The notes under the pieces: model-generated | What the model was told of the DNA's origin: nothing | What the model saw: only the letters and a program-made list of their open reading frames with translations | Databases searched by the model: none | Shown: in pieces, positions 20,340 through 29,961 of the stretch | How positions within the stretch are numbered: position 1 is the stretch's first letter | How the letters are laid out: every line of letters begins with the position of its first letter | Translations under genes and position numbers: made by a program | DNA from: Acetobacter aceti NBRC 14818 | GTDB taxonomy: Bacteria > Pseudomonadota > Alphaproteobacteria > Acetobacterales > Acetobacteraceae | Direction of reading: 5' to 3' | DNA: 64,000 nt | Assembly: GCF_000193495.2 (NCBI RefSeq) | Contig: NZ_AP023410.1 | Coordinates: forward strand, 2,999,501-3,063,500

Positions 20340-21713
20340 TCAGGCAGCACTCTTCGGAAGTCGGCATCCGGCCAGGCCGGCTCGTTCCAGATGCCAGGCA
20401 ACCCTGAACAGTTTCTCTTCACATCCCGGTGCCGCAACAAGCTGGAGACCGAGCGGCAGCCCTTCGGACACCAGCACAGGCACCGTCAGGACGGGCACTC
20501 CGGGCAGGCTGAGAGGCTGGGTAAACAGACCGAGATTGGCGCGTGCAGAAACGACCTTTCCTCCCACAGTGACAGTAGGCTCATCCAGTCTCGGCGCTTC
20601 CCCCATCACGGCTGGCGCAATCAGCACGTCAGCTTCGTCTCGGAACACGGCATGGATCTGCTCGCGGAACCAGCGACGAAAGCGTTGCGCCTTGAGATAA
20701 GTGTCTGCGGGAAGCATCGCACCCGCTAATAGACGATCCCGCGTCGCCGGATCATAGGAATCGGCCTGCTCTTTCAGACGGGGCAGATGAAGATTCCCGC
20801 CTTCCGCAGCGGTAATCAGAAAAGAACTCGCGCGGGCGGTTGCGACTTCCGGCAGGGAAACCGTGCGTGTCACATCCAGCGCAGCACAGACGCTCTCAAG
20901 CGCCCTGACCATCGGTTTGGACAGATTGTCGGCAAACCAGCCTTCCAGACGCGCAATGCGCAGCGTTTCCCATGATCCTGCAACGGCGGGCTCCGGAATT
21001 CTGTCACATCCATCCATAATATAAAAACTTGCCGCCAGATCAGAGACATTTCTGGCAAAAGGACCAACAACATCCAGACTGGCCGCAAAAGGATAGGCTC
21101 CCTCTCTGGGAAGACGTCCAAACGTGGGTTTCAGCCCCCACACTCCGCACAGGGATGCCGGAATACGGATCGATCCATTGGTGTCTGAACCCAGAGAAAG
21201 AGGAAGAAACCCTGCGGCTACGGCAGCCGCCGACCCGCCAGAAGACCCTCCGGCCATGCGCGATGTGTCATGCGGATTCAGCGTCGTGCCATAATGGGCA
21301 TTCTCCGTTGCAAATCCGTAGGCAAACTCATCCATGTTCAGTGTTGCGACAGGAATGGCTCCGGCCTGCCGTAGACGTTGCACGACAGCCGCATCCTGTT
21401 TCGCAGGAGGATTACTGCGCAGAACGATCGATCCCGCCGTGGTGACATGACCTGCAATGTCAAAGAGATCCTTCACGCCAAAAGGTACGCCTGCCAGAGG
21501 AGGAAGCGTCTTTCCCTGCTTCCGGAGAGCGTCGACAGCATCGGCCTGTCGGCAGGCCTCTTCGGAAAACAGATACGTGACACTGTGGATAGACCGATCC
21601 TTGCTGGACAGGGTTTCCAGCGTGGCTTCAACCACATCACGGGCGGTCCTCTCTCCTGTACGGATTGAGGTCGCGAGATCCAGTGCGCCGGGAAGGGGAG
21701 AAAGATCTCTCAT
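20340..21713 (-). CDS. hpxY: AtzE/HpxY-type amidase (amidase-signature family)
   Basis: A 457-residue amidase-signature enzyme with the Ser-cisSer-Lys set visible: K81 (GVPFGVKDLFDIAG), the GGSSGGS loop at ~155-161 and S181 (GSDTNGSIRIPA). Similarity and the small partner gene upstream place it with AtzE (1-carboxybiuret hydrolase) and HpxY of the Klebsiella oxalurate cluster. In this context, right behind pucG, hydrolysis of oxalurate or a related carbamoyl compound fits best; this is inference. Its ATG overlaps the hpxX stop (ATGA), so the subunits are made together. An IS5 remnant abuts the stop. Confidence 0.82.
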   Translation of the reverse strand: MRDLSPLPGALDLATSIRTGERTARDVVEATLETLSSKDRSIHSVTYLFSEEACRQADAVDALRKQGKTLPPLAGVPFGVKDLFDIAGHVTTAGSIVLRSNPPAKQDAAVVQRLRQAGAIPVATLNMDEFAYGFATENAHYGTTLNPHDTSRMAGGSSGGSAAAVAAGFLPLSLGSDTNGSIRIPASLCGVWGLKPTFGRLPREGAYPFAASLDVVGPFARNVSDLAASFYIMDGCDRIPEPAVAGSWETLRIARLEGWFADNLSKPMVRALESVCAALDVTRTVSLPEVATARASSFLITAAEGGNLHLPRLKEQADSYDPATRDRLLAGAMLPADTYLKAQRFRRWFREQIHAVFRDEADVLIAPAVMGEAPRLDEPTVTVGGKVVSARANLGLFTQPLSLPGVPVLTVPVLVSEGLPLGLQLVAAPGCEEKLFRVAWHLERAGLAGCRLPKSAA

Positions 21714-21898
21714 GGCACATACTCGAAAGCCGGTTCACACTCGTCGGAAAAGACGTGACGGTTCAACAGATCTGCGTACTGGCCAAGCAGTTCCGTGTTG
21801 GTCAGCACGCCGGGCAGACAGCGATCGGAAAGATCAAGGCCGATCGCTGCGGCGCGGGCCTGAACAAGCAGTGTCAAGTCAGTCTGGGACTCTTTCAT
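21710..21898 (-). CDS. hpxX: DUF4089 small amidase partner (AtzG/HpxX type)
   Basis: A 62-residue protein (MKESQTDLTLLVQARAAAIG...). The AAxIGLxL-x-ClPGVLTN-x-LLxxYAxLL pattern is typical of DUF4089. AtzG, the best-known member, forms a complex with the amidase AtzE. I chose ATG 21898 because a GGAGG site stands just before it; the longer frame to 21955 has none. It lies 47 bases downstream of pucG and overlaps hpxY by four bases. Confidence 0.82.
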   Translation of the reverse strand: MKESQTDLTLLVQARAAAIGLDLSDRCLPGVLTNTELLGQYADLLNRHVFSDECEPAFEYVP

Positions 21899-21945
21899 CG
21901 CGTAACCTCCCTGTTCAACGCTCTGTGCGATACTCCGTAGAAAGA

Positions 21946-23172
21946 TCAGCGCCACGCCTCACGTGCGGCGTCAACCGCGACACCTCGCGAACACGCAAAC
22001 CCCTCGGAAACCAGCGCCGCTTCCAGAGCCCCAAGCGTGGTCAGCACGTTTGGCTTGCAGGCGTTGTAACCCATGGTGCCGATCCGCCAGATGCGACCGG
22101 CCAGAGGTCCGAACGCCGTGCCGATCTCGATACCAAAATCATCCCGCATAACAGAGCGAATGGCCTCGCCGTTTACTCCGTCAGGAATCCATACACCCGT
22201 CACATTGGCCATGCGGTGCGCGTCATCCCCGAAGATGGACAACCCCATGCCGCGCAGCCCCGCAATCAGCGCCCCGCTGGCGTTCCTGTGACGGGCGAAG
22301 CGGGCTTCCAGCCCTTCCTCCAGCACGACCCTCGCTGCTTCCCGTGCACCATAAAGCATGGTGGTCGCTTCCGTATGATGGTTGAGCCGTTTCTCCGACC
22401 AGTAATCCATGATCATGGCGAGATCAAAATAGTTCGAAGGGATCCGTGAACGTTGGCCATCTGTCTGATCCGCTCCACGAATACCGGCCTCGACATGACG
22501 ACGGCTCATGATGAACTCCGCTGCCCGGTTGGAAATCGTAATGGGTGCGGACCCCGGTGGTCCCCCCATGCATTTCTGCAATCCCCCCGACACAACATCT
22601 ATTTCCCATTGATCCACACAGACCGGCACACCGCCCAGCGTCGCGGTGGCATCGACATAGGAAAGGACATCATATTTCCTGCAAAGGGCACCGATCCCTT
22701 CCAGCGGTTGCGCCATCGTGGTGGAGGTGTCGCCGTGAATACAGGCGAAGACCTGCGGACGATGTTCCTTCAGAGCTTCTTCAATCTGATCCGGGGTAGC
22801 GACTTCACCCCAAAGGAGATCGAGCGTGCGGATATCAGCGCCAAGACGCTCTGCAATTTCCGAAAGTAGCAGTCCGAACCGACCGGCGCGCACAATAAGC
22901 ACCCGGCTTCCCGGTTCCACCAGCGAGACCATGGCGGCTTCGATACCGGCCCGCGCCGTTCCATCCACGAGAAAGGTCCAGCGGTTCTCCGTCATGAAAA
23001 CCTGCCGGTACAGCGACATGGTTTCATTCATATACCCTGTCATCTCAGGGTCGAACTGCCCAAGCATATCGGCTGACATGGCGCGCAGCACGCGTGGATG
23101 GACGTTGATTGGCCCCGGTCCCATGAGGAGACGGCGTGGCGGATCAATCTGTCGAAAAAGACTGGGAGTCAC
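21946..23172 (-). CDS. pucG: Ureidoglycine-glyoxylate aminotransferase (PucG/HpxJ type)
   Basis: A 408-residue class V PLP enzyme. K200 in SGGLQKCMGGPPGSAP is the Schiff-base lysine, with D174 in SYVDATATLGG. The unusual GGLQKCxGGPxG motif is typical of PucG, which moves the amino group of (S)-ureidoglycine to glyoxylate, giving oxalurate and glycine in purine breakdown. Close relatives are alanine-glyoxylate and serine-pyruvate aminotransferases. The N-terminal LLMGPGPINVHPRVLRAM is the usual family start. It heads a pucG-hpxX-hpxY operon, so its product could pass to the amidase. Confidence 0.85.
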   Translation of the reverse strand: MTPSLFRQIDPPRRLLMGPGPINVHPRVLRAMSADMLGQFDPEMTGYMNETMSLYRQVFMTENRWTFLVDGTARAGIEAAMVSLVEPGSRVLIVRAGRFGLLLSEIAERLGADIRTLDLLWGEVATPDQIEEALKEHRPQVFACIHGDTSTTMAQPLEGIGALCRKYDVLSYVDATATLGGVPVCVDQWEIDVVSGGLQKCMGGPPGSAPITISNRAAEFIMSRRHVEAGIRGADQTDGQRSRIPSNYFDLAMIMDYWSEKRLNHHTEATTMLYGAREAARVVLEEGLEARFARHRNASGALIAGLRGMGLSIFGDDAHRMANVTGVWIPDGVNGEAIRSVMRDDFGIEIGTAFGPLAGRIWRIGTMGYNACKPNVLTTLGALEAALVSEGFACSRGVAVDAAREAWR

Positions 23173-23810
23173 GCGGACATCTCCCTGAAAGGCTGATGGG
23201 TTGATTGGGAAACTCGTTTATGAAGCAGGAAGCTGTTTCAACGACTGTACTGGACAGGATTTCCGTCAGAACAGCCGATGAGCAATCCTGAAGCCGAAGT
23301 GAGATGTTCCACCGGTTTCCGCTGCCCCGCGTTTGCACAGTCAGGCGTAGCAGCCTGTGCCGGGAAAGACAGGCAGGACGTGGGCTACCCTGCACACGGA
23401 AAAAGGATGCAGAATCTGACATCTCAATTTTTTTGAGACTTCGAAAACCTGTCGACAAAAGCAAAAACGATGAAAAAGACATGGCGCTTCTCTCTGTGTC
23501 CTTTTCGTCGAGCAGGGCGAATCCCTTGACTGAGCATAAGGATGGCTCAGAATCACTTTAGGCAGTCAGGCCCGTTCTCACAAAAGTAAAAAAGACAATT
23601 ATTCGTTGCTTTTAATAGAGCGGACCCCATGCGCAAAAAAGCAATGAGGGAGTGCTTTTTTGCTTCTTTTAGAGAACGAGGTGCCCTGTATGCATCGATA
23701 ACGCAAAAGCTTTGATGTGGAGACGCCGCAGGTGCACAGGGCAGTCACAGCACGGTTTGTCAGGAGCTGCGCACAGATGGTGTGCAGCGATACATGAAGG
23801 TCGTGCCCTG
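23173..23810. other. Divergent intergenic region between pucG and the porin gene
   Basis: 638 bases with no convincing gene. It holds the promoters of the two divergent units and the terminator-like hairpin at 23633-23663. A short AT-rich part lies at 23560-23620. Confidence 0.5.
23633..23663 (+). promoter_or_regulatory. Perfect terminator-like hairpin in the porin leader
   Basis: GCAAAAAAGCA (23633-23643) pairs with TGCTTTTTTGC (23653-23663) over 9 bases, followed by TTCTTTT. It looks like an intrinsic terminator on the + strand, yet no gene ends before it. It sits ~150 bases upstream of the porin start, so it may be a leader attenuator or the end of a short RNA. Confidence 0.5.
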
Positions 23811-25286
23811 ATGCGCGACTATATCGCCTGCTCGTGCATTGTGGCCCTGTTCTGGTGGGGCGTGTCAGATACCAAAAACGGCGTCCACCTCATCCCTCAC
23901 GCCCATGCAGCGGTTACCGTCAAATCAGGAACTGGCGGAAAGCAGGCTCTACGGCCGATGCTCGACGATGCAGATGCGCCCGGTTCCCTTCAGACAAGTG
24001 AAGAAGTCGAACAGCCTTCGTCTCCCGATGAGGAGAACAAGGAAGTGCGGGAACAGCACGAAGATCGTAAGGAGCAGCGCAATCATGCCCGTTCCTTTAC
24101 CGACATGTTTATTCAGGGCTATTTTTCAGGCTATTTTCGAACGCTGTATTATTCGTCACGCAATGCGTTCTATGCTCCGGGTGTCAATCAGGACACCGTC
24201 AGTTATGGCGGCAAGATCGGCTACAACACCTTGCCCTGGCACGGTTTCTCTGCTGGCGTCAGCGCCTTCTTCCAGCGCGGTATTGCGCATTCGCACAATC
24301 CGGACAAGGTGAATTCCTACCTTGCGCCTGATCTGACGACGATCGGTGAGGCCTATCTCCAGTACGAGGGATACGGACTGAAAGTTGTCGGCGGCAATCA
24401 GGCGCTCGATGTGCCGTTTGCTTCCTCTTATGACTGGCGTATGGCACCGCAGCTTTATCAGGGCATTTCAGCCCGATACGGCGATGCGGATAATTTCATT
24501 CACGTCTTCAAGATGTTCCGATACAAGTCCTACACGTATAACTCGTTCAAGAATCATACGAATTACAATTCCGATTTTGATGCCTATTCCAGCATCGGCA
24601 ATGCGCCAAGCGGCGGTTTCTGGGGCACAGGCGTAGGGCATCGATGGGAAATAAACCCGGTCGCCATTTCGGCACAGGGTTGGTACCAGACCTATCAGGA
24701 CTACGCGAAATTCGGTTATGTCGAAGGACAGGTGATCCGCTCACAGGGCGAGTTCAAGCCGTTTCTTGCATTGCAGGGATTTCGTCAGGTGGGCGACGGT
24801 CGTCGGCTTCTCGGCCATGTCGATGTACTAGGCGGCGGCGCACAGATCGGTCTGAAAAGACGCTCCCTGACCATCAGCCTCGGCTTCGACCGGATGGACC
24901 CGCACGCCGGTTCCTTCCGGAATGGCGTTCTGGTCACGCCCTATGCCCATAATGTCGCCTCCGGCCCACTGTTCGCACAGCCGCTGCTGACCAGCGCACA
25001 GGATCTGGGCGGCGGCAATGCCTATGCGCTCAACATCACCGGCGCACCGGCCAAACACTGGTTTGTCGCCGGGCGGTATTCCTATATGGATCTGCGGACA
25101 CAGCGCGGCATACCGAGGATCGATCAGTCGGAATATCTGTTTCTTGCAGCCTATAGTTTTGGCGGTGCGCTCAAGGGACTGAGCCTTTCCGAACTTGCCG
25201 CCCTTCAGGTTTCACCGACTCATGACAAGAAATATTTCGAGAACCGACTGACCCTGCAATATGAGTTTGGCGGTCCTGACAACTGA
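23811..25286 (+). CDS. OprD-like outer membrane porin
   Basis: About 491 residues. The N-terminus has a hydrophobic export signal (IACSCIVALFWWGVSD) and then a Glu/Lys-rich segment before the barrel. The barrel starts near SFTDMFIQGYFSGYFRTLYYSS and ends with the aromatic-containing YEFGGPDN. GKIGYNTLPWHGFSAGVS and the FGRVKG-like strands resemble the OprD family of substrate-selective porins. ATG 23811 is preceded by a weak site; the frame is open to 23712. It lies 11 bases before hpxZ, so it probably serves entry of purine-derived compounds. Confidence 0.72.
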   Translation: MRDYIACSCIVALFWWGVSDTKNGVHLIPHAHAAVTVKSGTGGKQALRPMLDDADAPGSLQTSEEVEQPSSPDEENKEVREQHEDRKEQRNHARSFTDMFIQGYFSGYFRTLYYSSRNAFYAPGVNQDTVSYGGKIGYNTLPWHGFSAGVSAFFQRGIAHSHNPDKVNSYLAPDLTTIGEAYLQYEGYGLKVVGGNQALDVPFASSYDWRMAPQLYQGISARYGDADNFIHVFKMFRYKSYTYNSFKNHTNYNSDFDAYSSIGNAPSGGFWGTGVGHRWEINPVAISAQGWYQTYQDYAKFGYVEGQVIRSQGEFKPFLALQGFRQVGDGRRLLGHVDVLGGGAQIGLKRRSLTISLGFDRMDPHAGSFRNGVLVTPYAHNVASGPLFAQPLLTSAQDLGGGNAYALNITGAPAKHWFVAGRYSYMDLRTQRGIPRIDQSEYLFLAAYSFGGALKGLSLSELAALQVSPTHDKKYFENRLTLQYEFGGPDN

Positions 25287-25297
25287 GGGAGGAAGAT

Positions 25298-25705
25298 ATG
25301 CAGTTCAATAACGACAAGACAGTTCGGGAAATCGTAGACTGTGCCGATCGCTACGAAAAGGCCCTTGCTGATAACGACGTTGCGGCGCTGGACAATTTCT
25401 TCTGGGACGGACCGGAAGTCGTCCGTTATGGTGTCGGGGAAAACCTTTACGGCGGCGAAGAAATTGCCGCATTCCGTCGTGCGCGACAGGGCGGCTCGCC
25501 TCCACGGACGGTTCTGCGCCGACACATCACCTGCATGGGCGATGATATCGCTGTCGTCAGTCTGGAGTTCAGGCGTGAAGGTGGCCAGCGTATAGGTCGG
25601 CAGATGCAGACATGGGCGCGTATTAACGCGCAATGGAAAATAATCGCGGCGCATGTGTCGCTGATGGCGCAACAGTCAGAAGCTGCTGGACCTGCCGCAT
25701 CATAG
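25298..25705 (+). CDS. hpxZ: DUF3225 / AtzH-HpxZ-like protein
   Basis: A 135-residue single-domain protein of the NTF2-like fold class. Visible features are ADRYEKALADNDVAALDNFFW near the start, RYGVGENLYGGEEIAAFRRAR in the middle and a C-terminal WKIIAAHVSLM. This is the DUF3225 pattern of AtzH and HpxZ, which accompany AtzEG-type amidases; HpxZ is in the Klebsiella oxalurate operon. AtzH was reported to act on a carboxylated biuret intermediate, but a role here is not proved. GGAGGAAGAT stands before the ATG. It follows the porin by 11 bases and overlaps the convergent LysR gene by 6 bases. Confidence 0.82.
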   Translation: MQFNNDKTVREIVDCADRYEKALADNDVAALDNFFWDGPEVVRYGVGENLYGGEEIAAFRRARQGGSPPRTVLRRHITCMGDDIAVVSLEFRREGGQRIGRQMQTWARINAQWKIIAAHVSLMAQQSEAAGPAAS

Positions 25706-26602
25706 GCTTTGCATGAAGAATGTTTCTATTTCCGCCATGATCAGACGGGCGGCCACGGAAAGCTGCCTTGAGCGATCCACGCAGAGAGCAAGGCTGAGGG
25801 GTAGAAGTTTCTTGTGATTTATTTTCACAAAAGCAAGCTGTCCACGGGAAATTTCGTCATAGGCATCCAGATAGCTCAGGATGCCAATCCCTACTCCCTC
25901 CTGCACCAGAGACTTGATCATCTGGATATTGTCCGTGCGGGCGACAGCAGCGATCTTGATCCCTGTTTCAGCCTCCAGCAGTCCGATCGGACGCCAAAGG
26001 GCGAGCGGGGGCGTGGGGATAATGGTCGGGTATTCTGTCGCCAGACTGAACGGGCCTTCCTTCATGCTGGCAATGGGATGTGAAGGCAGGCACAGGAAGC
26101 CAAGCGGCACATCCTTGTGAATCCGGACTGCCAGCTCCCGCATGTGATTCGGATTGAACATCAGGGCGAAATCGGCATGCCCCTTGACCAGAAGTTCACC
26201 CATATTCTGGCTTTTCCGGATATGCAGACTCACCACAATACCCGGATGACTCTCCCTTAGACGGCCAACAAGCTGCGGGAGAAAACCTTTTGTCAGGGCA
26301 TCGGGGATCAGCACATCTACGGCCCCCTGTCTCAGTCCCTTGAGACCATCGATCTGCGTCCTGACGGTGTTCATGTCGCGTGACCAGCGATTGCAGGCTG
26401 TCAGCAGCAACTCGCCCGCAGCAGTCAGCCGCAGGCCCGTGGGAAGCCGCTCAAAGAGCAGCGTATCAAGCGTCCGTTCACCTTGAAGAATCTGTCTGTC
26501 AATTGCGGACGCTGCGATGTGCAGTTCATCGGACGCTTTCCGTATGGAGCCGTGCTGGGCGACACTCATGAAATACCGAAGAAAACGGGAAAAGACAGGC
26601 AT
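25700..26602 (-). CDS. LysR-family transcriptional regulator
   Basis: 300 residues. The N-terminal winged helix-turn-helix is at ~1-60 (FLRYFMSVAQHGSIRKASDELHIAASAIDRQILQGE), with an effector-binding domain after it. The recognition part (IDRQILQGERTLDTLLFERLPTGLRLTAAG) is standard. It is divergent from the flavin-monooxygenase-like gene across 155 bases, the usual geometry for a LysR regulator acting on its neighbour. It is convergent with hpxZ (6-base overlap). The effector is likely a purine or ureide intermediate, by context only. Confidence 0.88.
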   Translation of the reverse strand: MPVFSRFLRYFMSVAQHGSIRKASDELHIAASAIDRQILQGERTLDTLLFERLPTGLRLTAAGELLLTACNRWSRDMNTVRTQIDGLKGLRQGAVDVLIPDALTKGFLPQLVGRLRESHPGIVVSLHIRKSQNMGELLVKGHADFALMFNPNHMRELAVRIHKDVPLGFLCLPSHPIASMKEGPFSLATEYPTIIPTPPLALWRPIGLLEAETGIKIAAVARTDNIQMIKSLVQEGVGIGILSYLDAYDEISRGQLAFVKINHKKLLPLSLALCVDRSRQLSVAARLIMAEIETFFMQSL

Positions 26603-26757
26603 CCGGATCTGCTCTCATTCTGCGAACGCATCATGCTGAATTAAAATATATACAAGAACGCTCCGGCTGTGAAACATTAACTTTAGAGTTGCAGGCGCTA
26701 CCGGGAATGTCCGTTATAGAGCTTCTCTGATGGCGCAATGAGGATTGATAAGCCCAA

Positions 26758-28173
26758 ATGGAACAGCTGGACGCACAGGTTAAGGCCGACCTGCAGAAAA
26801 TTGAGTATGCCACAGGCAACTGGAGCATCCCGCGAGAGAAGGATGGCCAGAAGGTTCTGGATGTCGCCATCATTGGTGGCGGTCAGGGCGGCATCGCGAC
26901 ATGCTTTGCGCTCAAGCGACGCGGCATTTCCAACTGCTGCATTTTCGACGCTGCTCCACGCGGTGGAGAAGGTCCGTGGATCACCTTTGCACGGATGCTC
27001 ACGCTCCGGACGCCCAAATATGTGACAGGACCAGATCTGGGCATTCCCAGCCTGACGCCGCAATCATGGTATGAAGCGAAATATGGTGCTCAGGCATGGA
27101 AAGATCTGAACAAGATCTCCCGTCAGGACTGGCAGGCTTATCTCGACTGGGTGCGCGACGTGCTGGAACTGCCGGTCCGGAACGAACACCGTCTGATGAA
27201 CATGGAATGGCAGGACGGGCTGCTGCGTCTGTCCTTTGAATGTGCAGGCGGAGAGCGGAAAACCGTCTGGGCCCGCAAGCTGGTTCTGGCGACGGGGATC
27301 GACGGTGGTGGACGATGGTATGTCCCTCCTTTCATTTCCGATGTCCTGCCACCTTCCTGCTATGCTCACACATCGCAGCCGATTGATTTTGAAAAACTGC
27401 GTGACAAGAGAATTGGTGTTCTGGGGGCAGGCGCATCGGCTTTCGACAATGCCGCAACAGCTCTGGAAATGGGTGCAGCGCGTGTTGATCTCTGCCTGAG
27501 ACGGAAGGAAATTCCCTCGGTCAATCCTTATCGCTGGATGGAAAATGCTGGATTCCTCAGCTATTTTTCAGAATTGCCGGACCTCATCCGCTGGCGTTTC
27601 ATGCGCCGGATCTATGATCTCAACCAGCCTCCTCCGCAGGACACTTTCTGGCGCTGCCGTCGTCATGAGAATTTCGCATTTCATACCGGCGCGCCTTGGA
27701 CAGCCGTCAGTCGGGATGGCGATGACATCGTTGTCACGACGCCAAAGGGTGAGATGCGGTTTGATTTTCTGATCATCGGAACTGGCTTTACCATCGACAT
27801 GGCGCTGCGTCCTGAACTGGCAGGCATCGCCGGTCATGTTGCGCTCTGGAAGGAGCGCTTTACCGCACCGGAAGACGAGCCGAGCGCTGTTCTTGGCGAT
27901 TATCCTTATCTGGGCAAGAAATTTCAGTTTCTTCCCAAGGATGAAAAAGACCCTATCGCGCCGATGCTGTCCGCCATCCACAATTTCACCTTTTCCGCCA
28001 CACCCAGCATGGGACTGTCCGGCGCATCGGTGAGCGCCATGCGGTTCGGTGTCGAGAAACTGTCTTTTGCCATCGGTCGTGATCTCTTCGTTGAAGATGG
28101 AGATCAGCACCTGAAAAGTCTGCTGGCCTATCAGGTGGATGAACTTGTCAGTCTGGAACCACCTCCAGTGTGA
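26758..28173 (+). CDS. FAD/NAD(P)-binding oxidoreductase, flavin-monooxygenase-like
   Basis: 471 residues. A FAD Rossmann motif (VAIIGGGQGGIATC, residues ~39-52) and a second NAD(P) motif (RIGVLGAGASAFDNAA, ~220-235) mark the two-dinucleotide layout of class B flavin monooxygenases and CzcO-like proteins. The FMO fingerprint FxGxxxHxxxY is not cleanly conserved; the region reads CYAHTSQPIDFEKL. Its substrate is unknown. Placement between a divergent LysR and an NCS2 permease, within a purine/ureide locus, suggests oxidation of a purine-derived compound. ATG 26758 lacks a strong ribosome-binding site. Confidence 0.72.
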   Translation: MEQLDAQVKADLQKIEYATGNWSIPREKDGQKVLDVAIIGGGQGGIATCFALKRRGISNCCIFDAAPRGGEGPWITFARMLTLRTPKYVTGPDLGIPSLTPQSWYEAKYGAQAWKDLNKISRQDWQAYLDWVRDVLELPVRNEHRLMNMEWQDGLLRLSFECAGGERKTVWARKLVLATGIDGGGRWYVPPFISDVLPPSCYAHTSQPIDFEKLRDKRIGVLGAGASAFDNAATALEMGAARVDLCLRRKEIPSVNPYRWMENAGFLSYFSELPDLIRWRFMRRIYDLNQPPPQDTFWRCRRHENFAFHTGAPWTAVSRDGDDIVVTTPKGEMRFDFLIIGTGFTIDMALRPELAGIAGHVALWKERFTAPEDEPSAVLGDYPYLGKKFQFLPKDEKDPIAPMLSAIHNFTFSATPSMGLSGASVSAMRFGVEKLSFAIGRDLFVEDGDQHLKSLLAYQVDELVSLEPPPV

Positions 28174-28233
28174 GTGGCAGTCACAGGACTGCCCGTTCCA
28201 GACTGAGGCTGGATTTTCAAGGGACGATATACT

Positions 28234-29667
28234 GTGGAAACACCAGAAAAAATCAGCAGGGAAGTTCATCCGATTGATGAAGTTCTTCCTTTCTGGCAGC
28301 TTGGGTTTTATGGACTCCAGCATGTCCTGACATTTTATGCGTCAGCCGTTATTGTGCCGATCCTTCTCGCCAGTGCGCTGGGATTGTCGCGGGACATGCT
28401 GGAACATTTGATCGAAGCTGATCTGTTCACCTGCGGTATAGCGTCCCTGCTGCAATGCGTCGGCCTTGGCCCGATCGGGGTAAGAATGCCGCTTCTGCAG
28501 GGCGTCACCTTTGTTGCTGTCGCTCCAATGATTACAATCGGCCTGTCTGCGGGCGGCGGCGTGGAAGGATTGCAGCAGATCTTCGGCGCCGTCATTGCCG
28601 CCGGTCTGTTTTCTTTTGTAACGGCCCCGCATTTTGCAAAGCTGGTACGCTTCTTTCCGCCCGTCGTAACCGGGTCGATCATTTTGGTGATCGGGATCGC
28701 GCTTCTGCCAGTAGCAGCCAATGATATTGTCAATGGCCATGGCACGTCCGTCATGCAGGACCCCGTGAATATGCGGAATGTAGCCTACGGACTGGGCACA
28801 TTGCTTGTCATCCTGTTCATGCAGCGTTTTTTTACGGGTTTTTGGCGGGCAATCAGCGTGCTGCTGGGATTGATCAGCGGAACCACCCTCGCGTGGCTTC
28901 TGGGTGACGCCCAATTTGACACGGTCGCCGCGGCACCTGCTCTTACTGTAGTGACACCTCTTTATTTTGGAATTCCGACTTTCCGTCTGATGCCCGTTCT
29001 CTCAATGATTGTCGTCATGATGATCGCCATGCTGGAAACGGTAGGAGACGTGTATGCAGCTGGAAAAATTGTAGGCAAGCCTATCGGGCCAAAGGAAATT
29101 ACGCAGGCCATCCGCGCTGATGGAGCCGCCACCATTCTCGGCGGGATTTTCAATTCCTTTCCCTACACCTGCTTTGCCCAGAATGTCGGTCTGGTTCGTC
29201 TGACAGGCATCCGGAGCCGATGGGTTGTTGCAGCGGCTGCCGTGATCATGATGATTCTTGGCTGTGTGCCAAAACTGGCCGCCATGATGGCCTGCGTTCC
29301 TTTACCGGTCATGGGTGGAGCGGCTCTCGCCATGTTCGGTGCTGTTGCGGTCGTGGGAATTCAAGCGCTTTCACAGGTCAATTTCGAGCATCAGGGCAAT
29401 ACCGTGGTTGTCGGGACCAGCCTCGGGCTAGGGATGTTGCTTGTGTCCCAGCCGCATATTACGGACCATTTCCCTGCTTGGATGAAAATCATCTTTGGTA
29501 GCGGGATTACCCTGGGCGCGACTGCTGCAATTGTCCTCAATTTCATTTTCAACCGTCAGGATCCCCCTCCAATTTCTGTGGAGGGTGAAGTCTGGAATGT
29601 TGGCGTACAGATTTCACAAGATCCGGACATGCTGGATCTGGAGGGAGCCAAGTCGTCCGCCGGATAG
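28234..29667 (+). CDS. NCS2-family purine (xanthine/urate) permease
   Basis: A 477-residue transporter with about 12-14 membrane helices. It carries the NCS2 signature QNVGLVRLTGIRSRWVV near residues 310-330 and the GFYGLQHVLTFYASAVIVPILLASALGL block at the start (QH motif). Relatives such as UacT and XanQ import urate or xanthine with protons. I take GTG 28234 as start, with AGGGA ten bases upstream. It follows the flavoprotein by 60 bases and is probably its transport partner. Confidence 0.9.
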   Translation: METPEKISREVHPIDEVLPFWQLGFYGLQHVLTFYASAVIVPILLASALGLSRDMLEHLIEADLFTCGIASLLQCVGLGPIGVRMPLLQGVTFVAVAPMITIGLSAGGGVEGLQQIFGAVIAAGLFSFVTAPHFAKLVRFFPPVVTGSIILVIGIALLPVAANDIVNGHGTSVMQDPVNMRNVAYGLGTLLVILFMQRFFTGFWRAISVLLGLISGTTLAWLLGDAQFDTVAAAPALTVVTPLYFGIPTFRLMPVLSMIVVMMIAMLETVGDVYAAGKIVGKPIGPKEITQAIRADGAATILGGIFNSFPYTCFAQNVGLVRLTGIRSRWVVAAAAVIMMILGCVPKLAAMMACVPLPVMGGAALAMFGAVAVVGIQALSQVNFEHQGNTVVVGTSLGLGMLLVSQPHITDHFPAWMKIIFGSGITLGATAAIVLNFIFNRQDPPPISVEGEVWNVGVQISQDPDMLDLEGAKSSAG

Positions 29668-29961
29668 TTTCGGCCTCCGACGATCAGATGCAGCATCTGT
29701 GACCCTGAGCAGGTATGTCCAACAGAAGAGCCTGTTGCCGACCTCTCTGTCCTGCGAGCCTGCTTTCAACAGAATGATGCCGTCTTATGAAACAGTTGCT
29801 GTCCATTTTTGGTCTTGCTCTCACTGGCGCTCATAGTCGCTGCACGCAGACGGACAAGGTTCCTCTTCATTACGGAGAGGAGAATCCAGATGTGGTGCGC
29901 CTTTGATCTGCTTGGACCGCATATAGAATAGTGCTTCATCTCGGTCCGTGTGGACTATTCT
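29668..29961. other. Intergenic region before the split IS element
   Basis: No gene, repeat or RNA recognised between the permease stop and the TCAGG end of the IS5-family element. Confidence 0.4.
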
